A model generated the notes under the pieces. That model worked only from the letters and a program-made list of their open reading frames with translations. It had not been told where the DNA came from and ran no database searches. Shown piece after piece: positions 55,437 to 64,000 of a DNA stretch of 64,000 nucleotides. This DNA comes from DASUBV01 sp035532295 (lineage in GTDB: Bacteria; Actinomycetota; Actinomycetes; Streptosporangiales; Streptosporangiaceae). The stretch spans positions 4,402 through 68,401 of the forward strand of contig DATKRH010000242.1 in assembly GCA_035532295.1 (NCBI GenBank), in the 5' to 3' direction. The position numbers and the translations under genes were made by a program. Every line of letters starts with the position of its first letter. The stretch's first letter is position 1.

Positions 55437-56249
55437 AAAAGCATGGGACTGGATGACGCGAGCGCTCGCACCCCTGGTGGTGCGCAGGTCAGCGTCGCCC
55501 CTGCCCAGAAGTTCACCACGCAGTCGGCCCTCCTCGCCTCGCCGGCCCCCGCCCAGCCGGGCTCGGATCGGGGCACCAGAGGCCACATCGCGCGGCTGAT
55601 CCTGGAAAACGGCCCGGTCACGGCGGCCGGCCTGTCGGCCCGGCTGGGCCTCACTCCGGCGGCGGTCCGGCGGCACCTGGACAACCTGCTGGCCGACGGC
55701 CTGATCGAGACGAGGATCGCCCGCACCTACGGGAACCGGGGCCGCGGCAGGCCCGCGCGGATGTTCGCGATCACCGACGCCGGCCGCTCCGCGTTCGAGC
55801 ATGCCTACGACGGCCTGGCCAGCAGCGCGCTGCGGTTCCTCGCCGAGACCGCCGGGCCAGAGGCCGTGGCGCGGTTCGCCCGGCAGCAGGTCTCCGAACT
55901 GGAGCGCCGTTACCGGCCCGTCGTGGACGCCGCCGCGCCCGGCCAGCGCGTCCAGGCCCTGGCCGAGGCGCTGTCCGCCGACGGGTACGCGGCCGGCGCC
56001 AGCGGTGCGCCGGCGGCCGGCGGGGGAGAACAGCTCTGTCAGCATCACTGCCCGGTGGCGCATGTCGCCGCGCAGTACCCGGAACTTTGCGAGGCGGAGA
56101 CCGAGGCCTTCGGCCGCCTGCTCGGCACCCCCGTGCAGCGCCTCGCGACCATTGCCCACGGCGACGGCATCTGCACCACGCACGTCACGGCGCCGGGGCT
56201 AGGGCACAACCGCAACATCGACACCAAGTCCGGAGGAACCTCCGCATGA
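55434..56249 (+). CDS. sufR: SufR, Fe-S cluster-sensing transcriptional repressor
   Basis: ArsR/DeoR-like winged-helix regulator of the SUF operon. HTH near residues 60-100 (TAAGLSARLGLTPAAVRRHL, DNLLADGLIETRIARTYGNR) and the C-terminal cluster ligands CQHHCPVAHVAAQYPELCEA followed by TPVQRLATIAHGDGICTTHV, so four cysteines are available. GTG 55434 (or ATG 55443) starts the protein; the earlier frame belongs to a decayed gene. The stop overlaps sufB by ATGA. Confidence 0.93.
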   Translation: MKSMGLDDASARTPGGAQVSVAPAQKFTTQSALLASPAPAQPGSDRGTRGHIARLILENGPVTAAGLSARLGLTPAAVRRHLDNLLADGLIETRIARTYGNRGRGRPARMFAITDAGRSAFEHAYDGLASSALRFLAETAGPEAVARFARQQVSELERRYRPVVDAAAPGQRVQALAEALSADGYAAGASGAPAAGGGEQLCQHHCPVAHVAAQYPELCEAETEAFGRLLGTPVQRLATIAHGDGICTTHVTAPGLGHNRNIDTKSGGTSA

Positions 56250-57661
56250 CGACTACTACGGCACACCCCGAGCTAGAGGGGCTGGAGCGTTACAAGTTCG
56301 GCTGGGCCGACTCAGACGTGGCCGGCGCCACGGCCCGCCGCGGCCTGTCCGAGGACGTCGTCCGGGACATCTCGGCCAAGAAGAACGAGCCCCAGTGGAT
56401 GCTGGACCTGCGCCTCAAGGGCCTGCAGCTGTTCCGCCGCAAGCCCATGCCGACCTGGGGCTCTGACCTGTCGGGGATCGACTTCGACAACATCAAGTAC
56501 TTCGTGCGGTCGACCGAGAAGCAGGCCACCAGCTGGGACGAGCTGCCTGCGGACATCAAGAACACCTACGACAGGCTGGGCATCCCCGAGGCCGAGAAGC
56601 AGCGGCTCATCGCGGGTGTCGCCGCCCAGTACGAGTCCGAGGTCGTATACCACAAGATTCGCGAGGATCTTGAGGAAAAGGGCGTCATCTTCAAGGACAC
56701 CGACACCGCGCTGCGCGAGCACGAGGACCTGTTCCGGGAGTACTTCGCCACGGTGATCCCGGTCGGGGACAACAAGTTCGCCGCGCTCAACACCGCGGTG
56801 TGGTCGGGCGGCAGCTTCATCTACGTGCCCAAGGGCGTGGATGTGGAGATCCCGCTACAGGCCTATTTCCGGATTAACACCGAGAACATGGGCCAGTTCG
56901 AGCGGACGCTGATCATCGTCGACGAGGGCGCGAACGTCCACTATGTCGAGGGCTGTACCGCGCCGATCTACTCCTCGGACTCGCTGCACTCGGCGGTCGT
57001 CGAGATCATCGTGAAGGCCGGCGCGCACTGCCGCTACACGACGATCCAGAACTGGTCGGCCAACGTCTACAACCTGGTGACCAAGCGTGCCGTGGCCCAG
57101 GAGGGCGCGAGCATGGAGTGGGTCGACGGGAACATCGGGTCCAAGGTCACGATGAAGTACCCGGCCGTCTACCTGATGGGCGAGCACGCCAGGGGGGAGA
57201 CCCTGTCCGTGGCGTTCGCCGGGCCGGGCCAGCACCAGGACGCCGGGGCCAAGATGGTGCACTGCGCGCCGAACACGTCCTCGTCGATCGTGTCCAAGTC
57301 GGTGGCCCGGGCGGGCGGTCGCACCTCCTACCGCGGCCTGGTCCAGGTGCAGGAGGGCGCCGAGCACTCCAAGTCGACGGTCAAGTGCGACGCGCTGCTG
57401 GTCGACGCCGTGAGTCGCAGCGACACCTACCCCTACGTCGACGTCCGCGAGGACGACGTGGAGATGGGTCACGAGGCCACGGTCTCCAAGATCTCCGAGG
57501 ACCAGCTGTTCTACCTGATGAGCCGCGGCATGACCGAGGACGAGGCGATGGCCACCATCGTGCGCGGCTTCGTCGAGCCCATCGCGCGCGAGCTGCCCAT
57601 GGAATACGCCCTTGAGCTCAACAGGCTGATTGAGCTGCAGATGGAAGGAAGCGTCGGCTGA
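56246..57661 (+). CDS. sufB: Fe-S cluster assembly protein SufB
   Basis: Scaffold subunit of the SufBCD complex on which Fe-S clusters are built. 471 aa. Visible are NKFAALNTAVWSGGSFIYVP, the NVHYVEGCTAPIYSSDSLHS region with the conserved Cys, and HSKSTVKCDALLVDAVSRSD. ATG 56246 lies behind cggaggaacc and overlaps the sufR stop; the longer frame from 56087 is a shadow. Operon continues without gaps. Confidence 0.97.
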   Translation: MTTTTAHPELEGLERYKFGWADSDVAGATARRGLSEDVVRDISAKKNEPQWMLDLRLKGLQLFRRKPMPTWGSDLSGIDFDNIKYFVRSTEKQATSWDELPADIKNTYDRLGIPEAEKQRLIAGVAAQYESEVVYHKIREDLEEKGVIFKDTDTALREHEDLFREYFATVIPVGDNKFAALNTAVWSGGSFIYVPKGVDVEIPLQAYFRINTENMGQFERTLIIVDEGANVHYVEGCTAPIYSSDSLHSAVVEIIVKAGAHCRYTTIQNWSANVYNLVTKRAVAQEGASMEWVDGNIGSKVTMKYPAVYLMGEHARGETLSVAFAGPGQHQDAGAKMVHCAPNTSSSIVSKSVARAGGRTSYRGLVQVQEGAEHSKSTVKCDALLVDAVSRSDTYPYVDVREDDVEMGHEATVSKISEDQLFYLMSRGMTEDEAMATIVRGFVEPIARELPMEYALELNRLIELQMEGSVG

Positions 57662-58818
57662 TGTCGGTCCTACAGGGGGCCGTTGAGTCAACGGCCCCTG
57701 TTTCGAGGCTGCACGAGCGGCAGTCATTCGACCCGGCGGACTTCGGGGTGCCCACCGGGCGCGAGGAGGAGTGGCGGTTCACGCCGCTGCGGCGCCTGCG
57801 CGGCCTGCACAGCGACTCCGTCGTGGCGGACGGGAAGGTGTCGGTCGACGTCGCCGCCGCGCCAGGCGTCAGCGCCGAGAAGGTCGAGCGCGGCGACCCC
57901 CGGCTGGGTACCGCCTTCGTTCCCGCCGACCGGGTCAGTGCCCGCGCGTGGGCCTCGTTCACCGAGGCCACGGTCATCACGGTGCCGGCCGAGCTGGACA
58001 GCAGCGAGCCGACGTGGATCGCCGTGCGCGGCGAGAACGCCGCCGGCGCCGCGTTCGGTCACCTGGTGGTCGATGTCCAGCCGAACGCCAGGGCCGTCGT
58101 GGTGCTGGAGCACACCGGCTCGGCCACCTACGCCGACAACGTCGAGCTGATCGCGGGTGACGGCGCTTCGCTGGCGGTGGTCAGCCTGCAGGAATGGGCC
58201 GACGACGCGGTGCACCTGTCGCATCATCACGTGCGGCTGGGCCGGGACGCCAAGGTCACCCATACGGCCGTAACGCTGGGCGGCAGCCTGGTCCGGCTTG
58301 CCCCGACGGTCCGCTACGGCGGACCGGGCGGCGACGCGGAGCTGCGCGGGCTGTACTTCGCCGACGCGGGCCAGCACCTGGAGCACCGGCTGTTCGTGGA
58401 TCACACGGAGCGCAACTGCCGTAGCCGGGTGTCCTACAAGGGCGCGCTGCGGGGACAGGACGCGCACGCGGTGTGGATCGGCGATGTCGCCATCCGCCCC
58501 GAGGCGACCGGGACCGACACCTACGAGTACAACCGGAACCTCGTGCTCAGCGACGGGACGCGGGTGGACTCGGTGCCGAACCTGGAGATCCTGACGGGCG
58601 AGGTGGTCGGCGCCGGGCATGCCAGCGCGAGCGGGCGCCTGGAGGACCAGCACCTGTTCTACCTGATGGCCCGCGGCATCCCGTTCGAGGAAGCGCGGCG
58701 GCTGGTCATCGAGGGCTTCTTCGGCGAGCTGATCGGGCAGATCGAGGTTCCCGAGCTGCGGGACCGGATCGGCGCCGCGATCGAGCGGGAGCTGACGATC
58801 GGCGCGGGTGAGCGCTGA
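57661..58818 (+). CDS. sufD: Fe-S cluster assembly protein SufD
   Basis: Partner of SufB, same beta-helix fold. 385 aa. The C-terminal core shows NCRSRVSYKGALRGQDAHAV, DTYEYNRNLVLSDGTRVDSV and HLFYLMARGIPFEEARRLVI, typical of SufD. Its ATG shares one base with the sufB stop, showing coupling. Confidence 0.95.
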   Translation: MSVLQGAVESTAPVSRLHERQSFDPADFGVPTGREEEWRFTPLRRLRGLHSDSVVADGKVSVDVAAAPGVSAEKVERGDPRLGTAFVPADRVSARAWASFTEATVITVPAELDSSEPTWIAVRGENAAGAAFGHLVVDVQPNARAVVVLEHTGSATYADNVELIAGDGASLAVVSLQEWADDAVHLSHHHVRLGRDAKVTHTAVTLGGSLVRLAPTVRYGGPGGDAELRGLYFADAGQHLEHRLFVDHTERNCRSRVSYKGALRGQDAHAVWIGDVAIRPEATGTDTYEYNRNLVLSDGTRVDSVPNLEILTGEVVGAGHASASGRLEDQHLFYLMARGIPFEEARRLVIEGFFGELIGQIEVPELRDRIGAAIERELTIGAGER

Positions 58819-59132
58819 TGGCCGAGTTCGCACGCGCCTGCGCCGTATCCGAGCTGCCGGACGAGGGAGCGATCGGCGTCCAGATCGGCGACGTCCCGGT
58901 CGCGATCATCCGGGCCGGGGGCGACGTCTACGCGATGCGCGACGTGTGCTCGCACGAGGAGGTCCCGCTGTCGGAGGGCGAGGTCTACGACCACACGGTG
59001 GAGTGCTGGCTGCACGGCTCCTGCTTCGACCTGCGCACTGGCAAGCCCACCGGACCGCCGGCCACCCAGCCGGTGGTCACCTACCCAGTCAAGATCGACG
59101 GCGATGACGTGTACGTCTCGCTGCCCGCATAG
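58818..59132 (+). CDS. Rieske 2Fe-2S ferredoxin in the SUF operon
   Basis: 104-aa Rieske-type [2Fe-2S] protein. Ligands are Cys and His in DVCSHEEVPLSEGEV and in ECWLHGSCFDL (C-x-H ... C-x2-H). It resembles the non-heme dioxygenase ferredoxins (NirD-like). Its insertion between sufD and sufC is standard in actinobacteria; it may donate electrons or serve as an accepting target. Starts on the last base of sufD. Confidence 0.93.
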   Translation: MAEFARACAVSELPDEGAIGVQIGDVPVAIIRAGGDVYAMRDVCSHEEVPLSEGEVYDHTVECWLHGSCFDLRTGKPTGPPATQPVVTYPVKIDGDDVYVSLPA

Positions 59133-59143
59133 ACGCAGGAGAG

Positions 59144-59914
59144 ATGATGTCCACCCTAGAGATCCGTGACTTGCACGCCAGCGTGACGGATGCGGCCGGC
59201 GAGGCCCGTGAGGTGCTCCGTGGCGTGAACCTGACGGTGTCCGCCGGGGAGACGCACGCCATCATGGGGCCGAACGGGTCGGGCAAGACCACCCTGGCCT
59301 ACGCCATCGCCGGGCACCCCCGGTATCAGGTCACCCAGGGCTCGATCACGCTGGACGGCGAGGACGTCCTGACGATGAGCGTGGACGCCCGGGCCAGGGC
59401 CGGCCTGTTCCTCGCCATGCAGTACCCGGTCGAGGTGCCCGGCGTGTCGGTCGCCAACTTCCTGCGCACCGCGGTCACCGCCGTGCGCGGCGAGGCTCCC
59501 AAGCTGCGCGCGTTCGTCAAGGAGATGAACGCGGCGATGCAGGGCCTGGCCATGGACTCGGCGTTCGCCCAGCGCAACCTCAACGAGGGCTTCTCGGGCG
59601 GCGAGAAGAAACGGCACGAGATCCTGCAGTTGCAGCTCCTCGACCCCAAGATCGCGATCCTGGACGAGACCGACTCGGGCCTGGACATCGATGCCCTGCG
59701 CATCGTGTCGGCCGGAATCAACAAGTTCCGGGAGAACGCCCAGCACGGCGTGCTGCTGATCACGCACTACACGCGGATCCTGCGGTACGTGCAGCCCGAC
59801 TTCGTGCACGTGTTCGTCGCCGGGCGGATCGTCGAGGAGGGCGGCTCCGAGCTCGCCGAGGAGCTTGAGTCGAGCGGCTACGAGCGCTTCCTGACCGCGG
59901 GTGCGCCGGCATGA
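59144..59914 (+). CDS. sufC: Fe-S cluster assembly ATPase SufC
   Basis: ABC-type ATPase that drives the SufBCD scaffold. Walker A GPNGSGKTTLAYAIAGHP, signature EGFSGGEKKRHEILQLQLL, Walker B IAILDETDSGLDIDALRIV. 256 aa. Two consecutive ATG codons at 59144 and 59147, after gcaggagag. Confidence 0.97.
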   Translation: MMSTLEIRDLHASVTDAAGEAREVLRGVNLTVSAGETHAIMGPNGSGKTTLAYAIAGHPRYQVTQGSITLDGEDVLTMSVDARARAGLFLAMQYPVEVPGVSVANFLRTAVTAVRGEAPKLRAFVKEMNAAMQGLAMDSAFAQRNLNEGFSGGEKKRHEILQLQLLDPKIAILDETDSGLDIDALRIVSAGINKFRENAQHGVLLITHYTRILRYVQPDFVHVFVAGRIVEEGGSELAEELESSGYERFLTAGAPA

Positions 59915-61218
59915 CGGCCGCGGACGCGATCACCACGGACAGCGGGATCACCACGGGCGAGCTGGACACCGACGCCATCCGGGCGGACTTCCCGATCCTC
60001 GGCCGGGCGGTCCGCGGCGGGAACCCGCTGATCTACCTGGACTCCGGCGCGACCTCGCAGAAGCCCCGCCAGGTGCTCGACGCGGAGCGAGACTTCTACA
60101 CGATGCACAACTCGGCAGCGCATCGCGGCGCGCACCTGCTGGGCGAGGAAGCGACCGACGCCTACGAGGGCGCGCGGGTGCGCGTGGCCGACTTCATCGG
60201 CGCCGACCCCGGCGAGATCATCTTCACCAAGAGCGCTACCGAGGCGCTGAACCTGGTGGCGTACGCCATGAGCAACGCCGCTACCGCGGGGCCCGAGGCC
60301 GCCCGCTTCCGGGTCGGCCCCGGCGACGAGGTGCTGGTCACCGAGATGGAGCACCACGCCAACCTGGTGCCCTGGCAGCAGCTCTGCCTGCGCACCGGCG
60401 CCACGCTGCGCTGGTTCGGCGTGACGCCCGAGGGCCGGCTCGACCTCAGCAACGCCGGCGAGCTGATCAACGACCGGACCAAGATCGTCGCGGTGACGCA
60501 TCAGTCGAACGTCACCGGCGTCGTTCCGCCCGTGGCTCAGATCGCCCGGCTGGCTCATGCCCGCGGCGCGCTGGTCGTGGCCGACGGCGCCCAGTCGGTG
60601 CCGCACCGGCGGGTGGACGTGTCAGAGCTCGGCGCGGACTTCCTGGCGTTCTCCTCGCACAAGATGCTCGGCCCTTCGGGCATCGGGGTGCTGTGGGGGC
60701 GGCGCGAGCTGCTGGAGGCCATGCCGCCGTTCGTCTCCGGTGGGTCGATGATCGAGGTCGTCCGGATGGAGGGCTCGACGTTCCTGCCGCCGCCGGAGCG
60801 GTTCGAGGCAGGCGTGCCCCCGGCCGCCCAGGCCGTCGGCCTCGCGGCGGCCTGCGATTACCTAGACGGGCTCGGCATGGACCGGGTGGCGGCGCATGAG
60901 GAGGAACTGACCGCGCACGGCCTGGAGGCTGTGAGCGCCATCCCCGGCCTGCGGGTGCTCGGCCCGCTGACGACCCAGGATCGCGGCGGGGCGCTGTCCT
61001 TCGTGGTCGACGGCATCCACCCCCATGACGTGGGCCAGGTGCTGGACGAGCTGGGGATCGCCGTGCGCACCGGGCATCACTGCGCCTGGCCGCTGCACCG
61101 GGCGCTCGGCGCTCAGGCCAGCACCCGGGCGACGTTCTACCTCTACAACACCCACGACGAGGTCGACGCGCTGGCCGACGGGATCCGCAAGGCGCAGAAG
61201 TTCTTCGGGACGGCGTGA
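59911..61218 (+). CDS. sufS: Cysteine desulfurase SufS
   Basis: PLP enzyme that takes sulfur from cysteine for cluster assembly. Visible are DSGATSQKPRQVLDAERDFY, TEMEHHANLVPWQQLCLRTG, the PLP lysine in FLAFSSHKMLGPSGIGVLWG, and the active Cys in RTGHHCAWPLHRALG. 435 aa. The start overlaps sufC by 4 bp. Confidence 0.97.
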   Translation: MTAADAITTDSGITTGELDTDAIRADFPILGRAVRGGNPLIYLDSGATSQKPRQVLDAERDFYTMHNSAAHRGAHLLGEEATDAYEGARVRVADFIGADPGEIIFTKSATEALNLVAYAMSNAATAGPEAARFRVGPGDEVLVTEMEHHANLVPWQQLCLRTGATLRWFGVTPEGRLDLSNAGELINDRTKIVAVTHQSNVTGVVPPVAQIARLAHARGALVVADGAQSVPHRRVDVSELGADFLAFSSHKMLGPSGIGVLWGRRELLEAMPPFVSGGSMIEVVRMEGSTFLPPPERFEAGVPPAAQAVGLAAACDYLDGLGMDRVAAHEEELTAHGLEAVSAIPGLRVLGPLTTQDRGGALSFVVDGIHPHDVGQVLDELGIAVRTGHHCAWPLHRALGAQASTRATFYLYNTHDEVDALADGIRKAQKFFGTA

Positions 61219-61736
61219 TGCAGCTCGAGTCGATGTACCAGGAGATCATCCTGGACCACTATCGCCATCCGCACCATAAGGGCCTGCGGGACCCCTTTGA
61301 TGCCGAGGTTCACCACGTCAACCCGACCTGCGGCGATGAGGTGACCCTGCGCGTCACACTGAAGGATGCCGCCGGCGAGCCCACCGTGGCCGACGTCTCC
61401 TATGAGTCGCTCGGCTGCTCGATCAGCCAGGCCAGCACGTCGATGCTGACCGACATGGTGATCGGCAAGACCGTGGCCGAGGCGATGGACATCAGCAAGG
61501 AGTTCCTGGCCCTGATGCAGTCCCGCGGCGAGACCGAGCCGGACGAGGACGTTCTGGGCGACGCGGTCGCCTTCGAGGGCGTCTCGAAGTACCCGGCCCG
61601 GATCAAGTGCGCGCTGCTGGGCTGGATGGCGTGGAAGGATGCGACCGCCCGCGCGCTGGCGGAGGCCGCCGCGGGGCTTGCCGAAACCACGGGGCTTGCC
61701 GAAACCACGCGGCAGACGAACAGGGAGCAGCGATGA
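61215..61736 (+). CDS. sufU: Zinc-type sulfur-transfer protein SufU
   Basis: IscU-like protein that accepts sulfur from SufS. Conserved Cys in HHVNPTCGDEVTL, ESLGCSISQASTSML and ARIKCALLGWMAWKDA, the three Zn/sulfur cysteines of SufU. A C-terminal tail has a duplicated 18-bp unit (61673-61690 and 61691-61708, encoding GLAETT twice). Overlaps sufS by 4 bp. Confidence 0.95.
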   Translation: MMQLESMYQEIILDHYRHPHHKGLRDPFDAEVHHVNPTCGDEVTLRVTLKDAAGEPTVADVSYESLGCSISQASTSMLTDMVIGKTVAEAMDISKEFLALMQSRGETEPDEDVLGDAVAFEGVSKYPARIKCALLGWMAWKDATARALAEAAAGLAETTGLAETTRQTNREQR

Positions 61737-62104
61737 CCGAGCAGAGCACGGAACTGAGCGAGTCCGTCGAGACAGCGGGGCCCGGCGGCGAGCTGACCCC
61801 GGAGACCGAGGACCTGCTGGAGGCGCTGCGGGACGTGGTTGACCCGGAGCTGGGCGTCAACGTCGTGGACCTCGGGCTGGTGTACGGCGTCTCGGTGGAC
61901 GCGGACCGGCTGGCCACCATCGACATGACCCTGACCAGCGCCGCCTGCCCGCTCACGGACGTCATCGAGGACCAGACCAGGGACGCCCTGGAAGGGCTGG
62001 TCGGCGACTTCCGGATCAACTGGGTCTGGATGCCGCCGTGGGGCCCGGACAAGATCACCGAAGACGGCCGCGAGCAGCTCCGCGCCCTGGGGTTCAACGT
62101 CTGA
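61733..62104 (+). CDS. SufT-type (DUF59/MIP18) iron-sulfur protein
   Basis: 123 aa; the MIP18 domain includes EALRDVVDPELGVNVVDLGL and LTSAACPLTDVIEDQTRDAL with the conserved Cys. Assists late Fe-S cluster assembly. ATG 61733 overlaps the sufU stop; the longer frame from 61607 is a shadow. Last gene of the SUF operon. Confidence 0.93.
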   Translation: MTEQSTELSESVETAGPGGELTPETEDLLEALRDVVDPELGVNVVDLGLVYGVSVDADRLATIDMTLTSAACPLTDVIEDQTRDALEGLVGDFRINWVWMPPWGPDKITEDGREQLRALGFNV

Positions 62105-62143
62105 TCCCGCGCGGGTTCAGCGGCCGGCTAAGCTCATCCTGTC

Positions 62144-62188
62144 ATGACTGGCGTGCTGCTCCTTCGCGGCCGCGGCGAGGCCCGGTAA
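62144..62188 (+). CDS. Putative leuA leader peptide (14 aa, three Leu codons)
   Basis: Codons read MTGVLLLRGRGEAR then TAA. Three consecutive leucines use CTG, CTC and CTT; CTT is rare in such GC-rich genomes. It lies 82 bp ahead of leuA, as leader peptides of actinobacterial leuA do, and precedes pairing RNA segments. Confidence 0.65.
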   Translation: MTGVLLLRGRGEAR

Positions 62189-62247
62189 TCAACCGGTCGG
62201 CTCCTCGTCGCGGGTCGTAGTGCTGCGCCGACCGATTCCTACCGGTC
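62170..62247 (+). promoter_or_regulatory. Attenuator-like hairpins ahead of leuA
   Basis: Segment ccgcggcgagg (62170-62180, end of the leader peptide) can pair with cctcgtcgcgg (62203-62213; one G-U pair). Next, ccggtcggc (62193-62201) can pair with gccgaccg (62227-62234), and gaccg (62230-62234) with cggtc (62243-62247). The second and third pairings are mutually exclusive. No T run follows, so control could act on translation as well as on transcription. Confidence 0.5.
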
Positions 62248-62270
62248 ACCACAGTCCAGGAGCAGTATTC

Positions 62271-64000
62271 ATGAGCATTCCGCATTCGCAGCGCCCCTCT
62301 GGCATGCCCTACCACCGTTACAGCGCCTTCCCCGCCGTCGACCTGCCCGACCGGCGCTGGCCAGCCGCCACGATCACGACGGCGCCGCGCTGGCTGTCGA
62401 CCGACCTCCGGGACGGTAACCAGGCCCTGATCGACCCGATGAACACCGCGCGCAAGCAGACGATGTTCGAGCTGCTGGTCAAGATGGGATACAAGGAGAT
62501 CGAGGTCGGCTTCCCGGCGGCCAGCCAGACCGACTTCGACTTCATCCGCGGCCTCATCGAGAGCGGCGCGATCCCGGACGACGTGCGGATCTCGGTCCTG
62601 ACGCAGGCCAGGGACGAGCTGATCGAGCGCACCGTGCAGTCCCTGGCCGGCGCTGCGCAGGCCACGGTGCACCTCTACAACGCGGCGGCCCCGATCTTCC
62701 GTAACGTCGTGTTCGGCTGGGACGGCGACGGCCGTGAGCAGTGCAAGGCGGTAGCGGTCGAGGGCACCAGGGCGGTGATGAAGTTCGCCGAGACCTACCT
62801 GTCGGGCACCGACTTCGGTTACGAGTACTCGCCCGAGATCTTCATGGACACCGAGCTCGACTTCGCGCTGGACATCTGCGAAGGCGTCATGGACGTGTGG
62901 CAGCCTGGGCCCGACCGCGAGATCGTCATCAACCTGCCGTGTACGGTCGAGCGCTCCACGCCGAATGTCTACGCCGACCAGATCGAGTGGATGAGCCGGA
63001 ACCTGAGCCGGCGCGAGTACATCGCGCTGTCGGTGCACACTCATAACGACCGGGGCACGGCGACGGCCGACGCCGAGCTGGCGGTGCTGGCCGGCGCGCA
63101 GCGGGTCGAGGGCTGCCTGTTCGGCAACGGCGAGCGGTCCGGCAACGTGGACCTCGTCACGCTGGGCCTGAACCTGTACAGCCGGGGCATCGACCCCATG
63201 ATCGACTTTAGCGACATCGACGAGATCCGCCGGACCGTGGAGTACTGCAACCGGATCGGCGTGCACGAGCGGCACCCGTACGCCGGCGACCTCGTCTACA
63301 CGTCGTTCTCCGGGTCGCACCAGGACGCGATCAAGAAGGGGTTTGATCACCTGGAGCGGACTGCCGCGCAGACGGGCAAGCCGGTCAGCGAGCTCCCGTG
63401 GTACATGCCCTACCTGCCGATCGACCCCAAGGACGTCGGCCGGTCCTACGAGGCGGTCATCCGCGTCAACTCGCAGTCCGGCAAGGGCGGCGTGGCCTAC
63501 ATCATGAAGTCCGATCACCACCTCGACCTCCCGCGCCGGCTGCAGATCGAGTTCAGCCACGTGATTCAGCGCCATACCGACAATGAGGGCGGCGAGGTCG
63601 GCGCGCCGCGGATGTGGCAGTTCTTCGCCGCGGAGTACCTCGACGACGGCCCGTTCGAGCTGACCAGCTTCAGCTCGAACAGCGATGCCGGAACCGAGCG
63701 CATCTCCGCGACGGTACGCGCGTTCGGGGTGGAGCACGCCCTCACCGGCGTCGGCAACGGGCCTATCGCCGCGTTCTGCCAGGCGCTGTCCGCGATCGAC
63801 CTGGGGCTCGGCGGCGTCAGCGTGCGGGTCCTCGACTACGCCGAGCACGCGCTGACGGCCGGCCGCGACGCCGAGGCGGCCGCGTACCTGGAGATCGAGG
63901 TCGGCGACCGGGTGCTGTGGGGCGTCGGCATCAGCGAGTCGATCGTCCGGGCCTCGCTGCGCGCGGTCATGAGCGCGCTGAACCGCGCCGCGCGTAACCC
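62271..64000 (+). CDS. leuA: 2-isopropylmalate synthase, partial (runs off the window)
   Basis: First committed step of leucine synthesis. Frame is open from ATG 62271 (MSIPHSQRPSGMPYHRYSAF) to the window end, 576 codons. RBS ccaggagcag. Visible: APRWLSTDLRDGNQALIDPM (metal/substrate site), KMGYKEIEVGFPAASQTDFD, SVHTHNDRGTATADAELAV and GCLFGNGERSGNVDLVTLGL; towards the end the regulatory-domain region NSDAGTERISATVRAFGVEH is present. It is the long actinobacterial form and lacks its final residues here. Confidence 0.96.
   Translation, partial: MSIPHSQRPSGMPYHRYSAFPAVDLPDRRWPAATITTAPRWLSTDLRDGNQALIDPMNTARKQTMFELLVKMGYKEIEVGFPAASQTDFDFIRGLIESGAIPDDVRISVLTQARDELIERTVQSLAGAAQATVHLYNAAAPIFRNVVFGWDGDGREQCKAVAVEGTRAVMKFAETYLSGTDFGYEYSPEIFMDTELDFALDICEGVMDVWQPGPDREIVINLPCTVERSTPNVYADQIEWMSRNLSRREYIALSVHTHNDRGTATADAELAVLAGAQRVEGCLFGNGERSGNVDLVTLGLNLYSRGIDPMIDFSDIDEIRRTVEYCNRIGVHERHPYAGDLVYTSFSGSHQDAIKKGFDHLERTAAQTGKPVSELPWYMPYLPIDPKDVGRSYEAVIRVNSQSGKGGVAYIMKSDHHLDLPRRLQIEFSHVIQRHTDNEGGEVGAPRMWQFFAAEYLDDGPFELTSFSSNSDAGTERISATVRAFGVEHALTGVGNGPIAAFCQALSAIDLGLGGVSVRVLDYAEHALTAGRDAEAAAYLEIEVGDRVLWGVGISESIVRASLRAVMSALNRAARN

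Overview
The window is a single stretch of very GC-rich chromosome from an actinomycete. The family markers WhiA, a WhiB-like protein, Lsr2, RbpA, OpcA, RapZ/YvcK and a complete SUF operon in the order sufR-B-D-Rieske-C-S-U-T all point to a sporulating, Streptomyces/Streptosporangium-like lineage. I cannot name the species. No tRNA, rRNA or CRISPR array was seen.

Layout. 1-7.5 kb (+ strand): 3' end of uvrC, then rapZ-yvcK-whiA, gap-pgk-tpiA-secG, and rbpA. 7.5-15.3 kb (- strand): glutamate decarboxylase, RibD-like reductase, glgX, an AidB-like acyl-CoA dehydrogenase, cysH, a 37-codon Cys-rich small gene, and whiB. 15.6-20.7 kb: a disordered-tail hypothetical protein, Lsr2, an MscS channel, an acetate-type transporter and a TrkA-N/RCK channel protein. 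20.7-27.4 kb (- strand): the oxidative pentose phosphate set pgl-opcA-zwf-tal-tkt. 27.5-31.2 kb: ctaA, an EamA exporter and a drug/lipid ABC pair. 31.3-32.1 kb: a NUDIX gene and a broken LuxR gene. 32.2-40.8 kb: a serine carboxypeptidase followed by a set that looks like gamma-glutamylated amine catabolism (PuuD-like hydrolase, SDR, aldehyde dehydrogenase, glutamine-synthetase-like ligase, amino acid permease), with a divergent GntR/FadR regulator and operator-like palindromes between regulator and permease.

40.86-55.4 kb is an accessory island. Its left edge carries an eroded IS256-type transposase. Its right edge carries fragments resembling an IS701-type transposase and a DUF1998 helicase-associated protein. 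Inside are a five-gene + strand operon (papain-like peptidase candidate; MtrA-like/thymidylate-synthase-like fusion; HAD phosphatase; ParB/sulfiredoxin-like protein; 1089-aa degenerate calcineurin-like protein ending in a second copy of that ParB-like domain), a convergent 1738-aa SEFIR-STAND-WD40 protein, and, divergent from it, a small membrane-anchored protein. I read this as a probable biological-conflict (defence) locus. The five-gene set is the best candidate here for an undescribed system.

55.4-62.1 kb (+ strand) is the SUF iron-sulfur assembly operon, tightly overlapped and headed by its regulator SufR with a start-site palindrome. 62.1-64.0 kb holds leuA, running off the window, preceded by a leucine leader peptide and attenuator-like hairpins.

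From memory, Streptomyces keeps uvrC-rapZ-yvcK-whiA-gap-pgk-tpi-secG, then pgl-opcA-zwf-tal-tkt-ctaA-ABC-sufR, as one conserved block. Here that block is interrupted between rbpA and pgl, and again for about 24 kb between the ABC ATPase gene and sufR.
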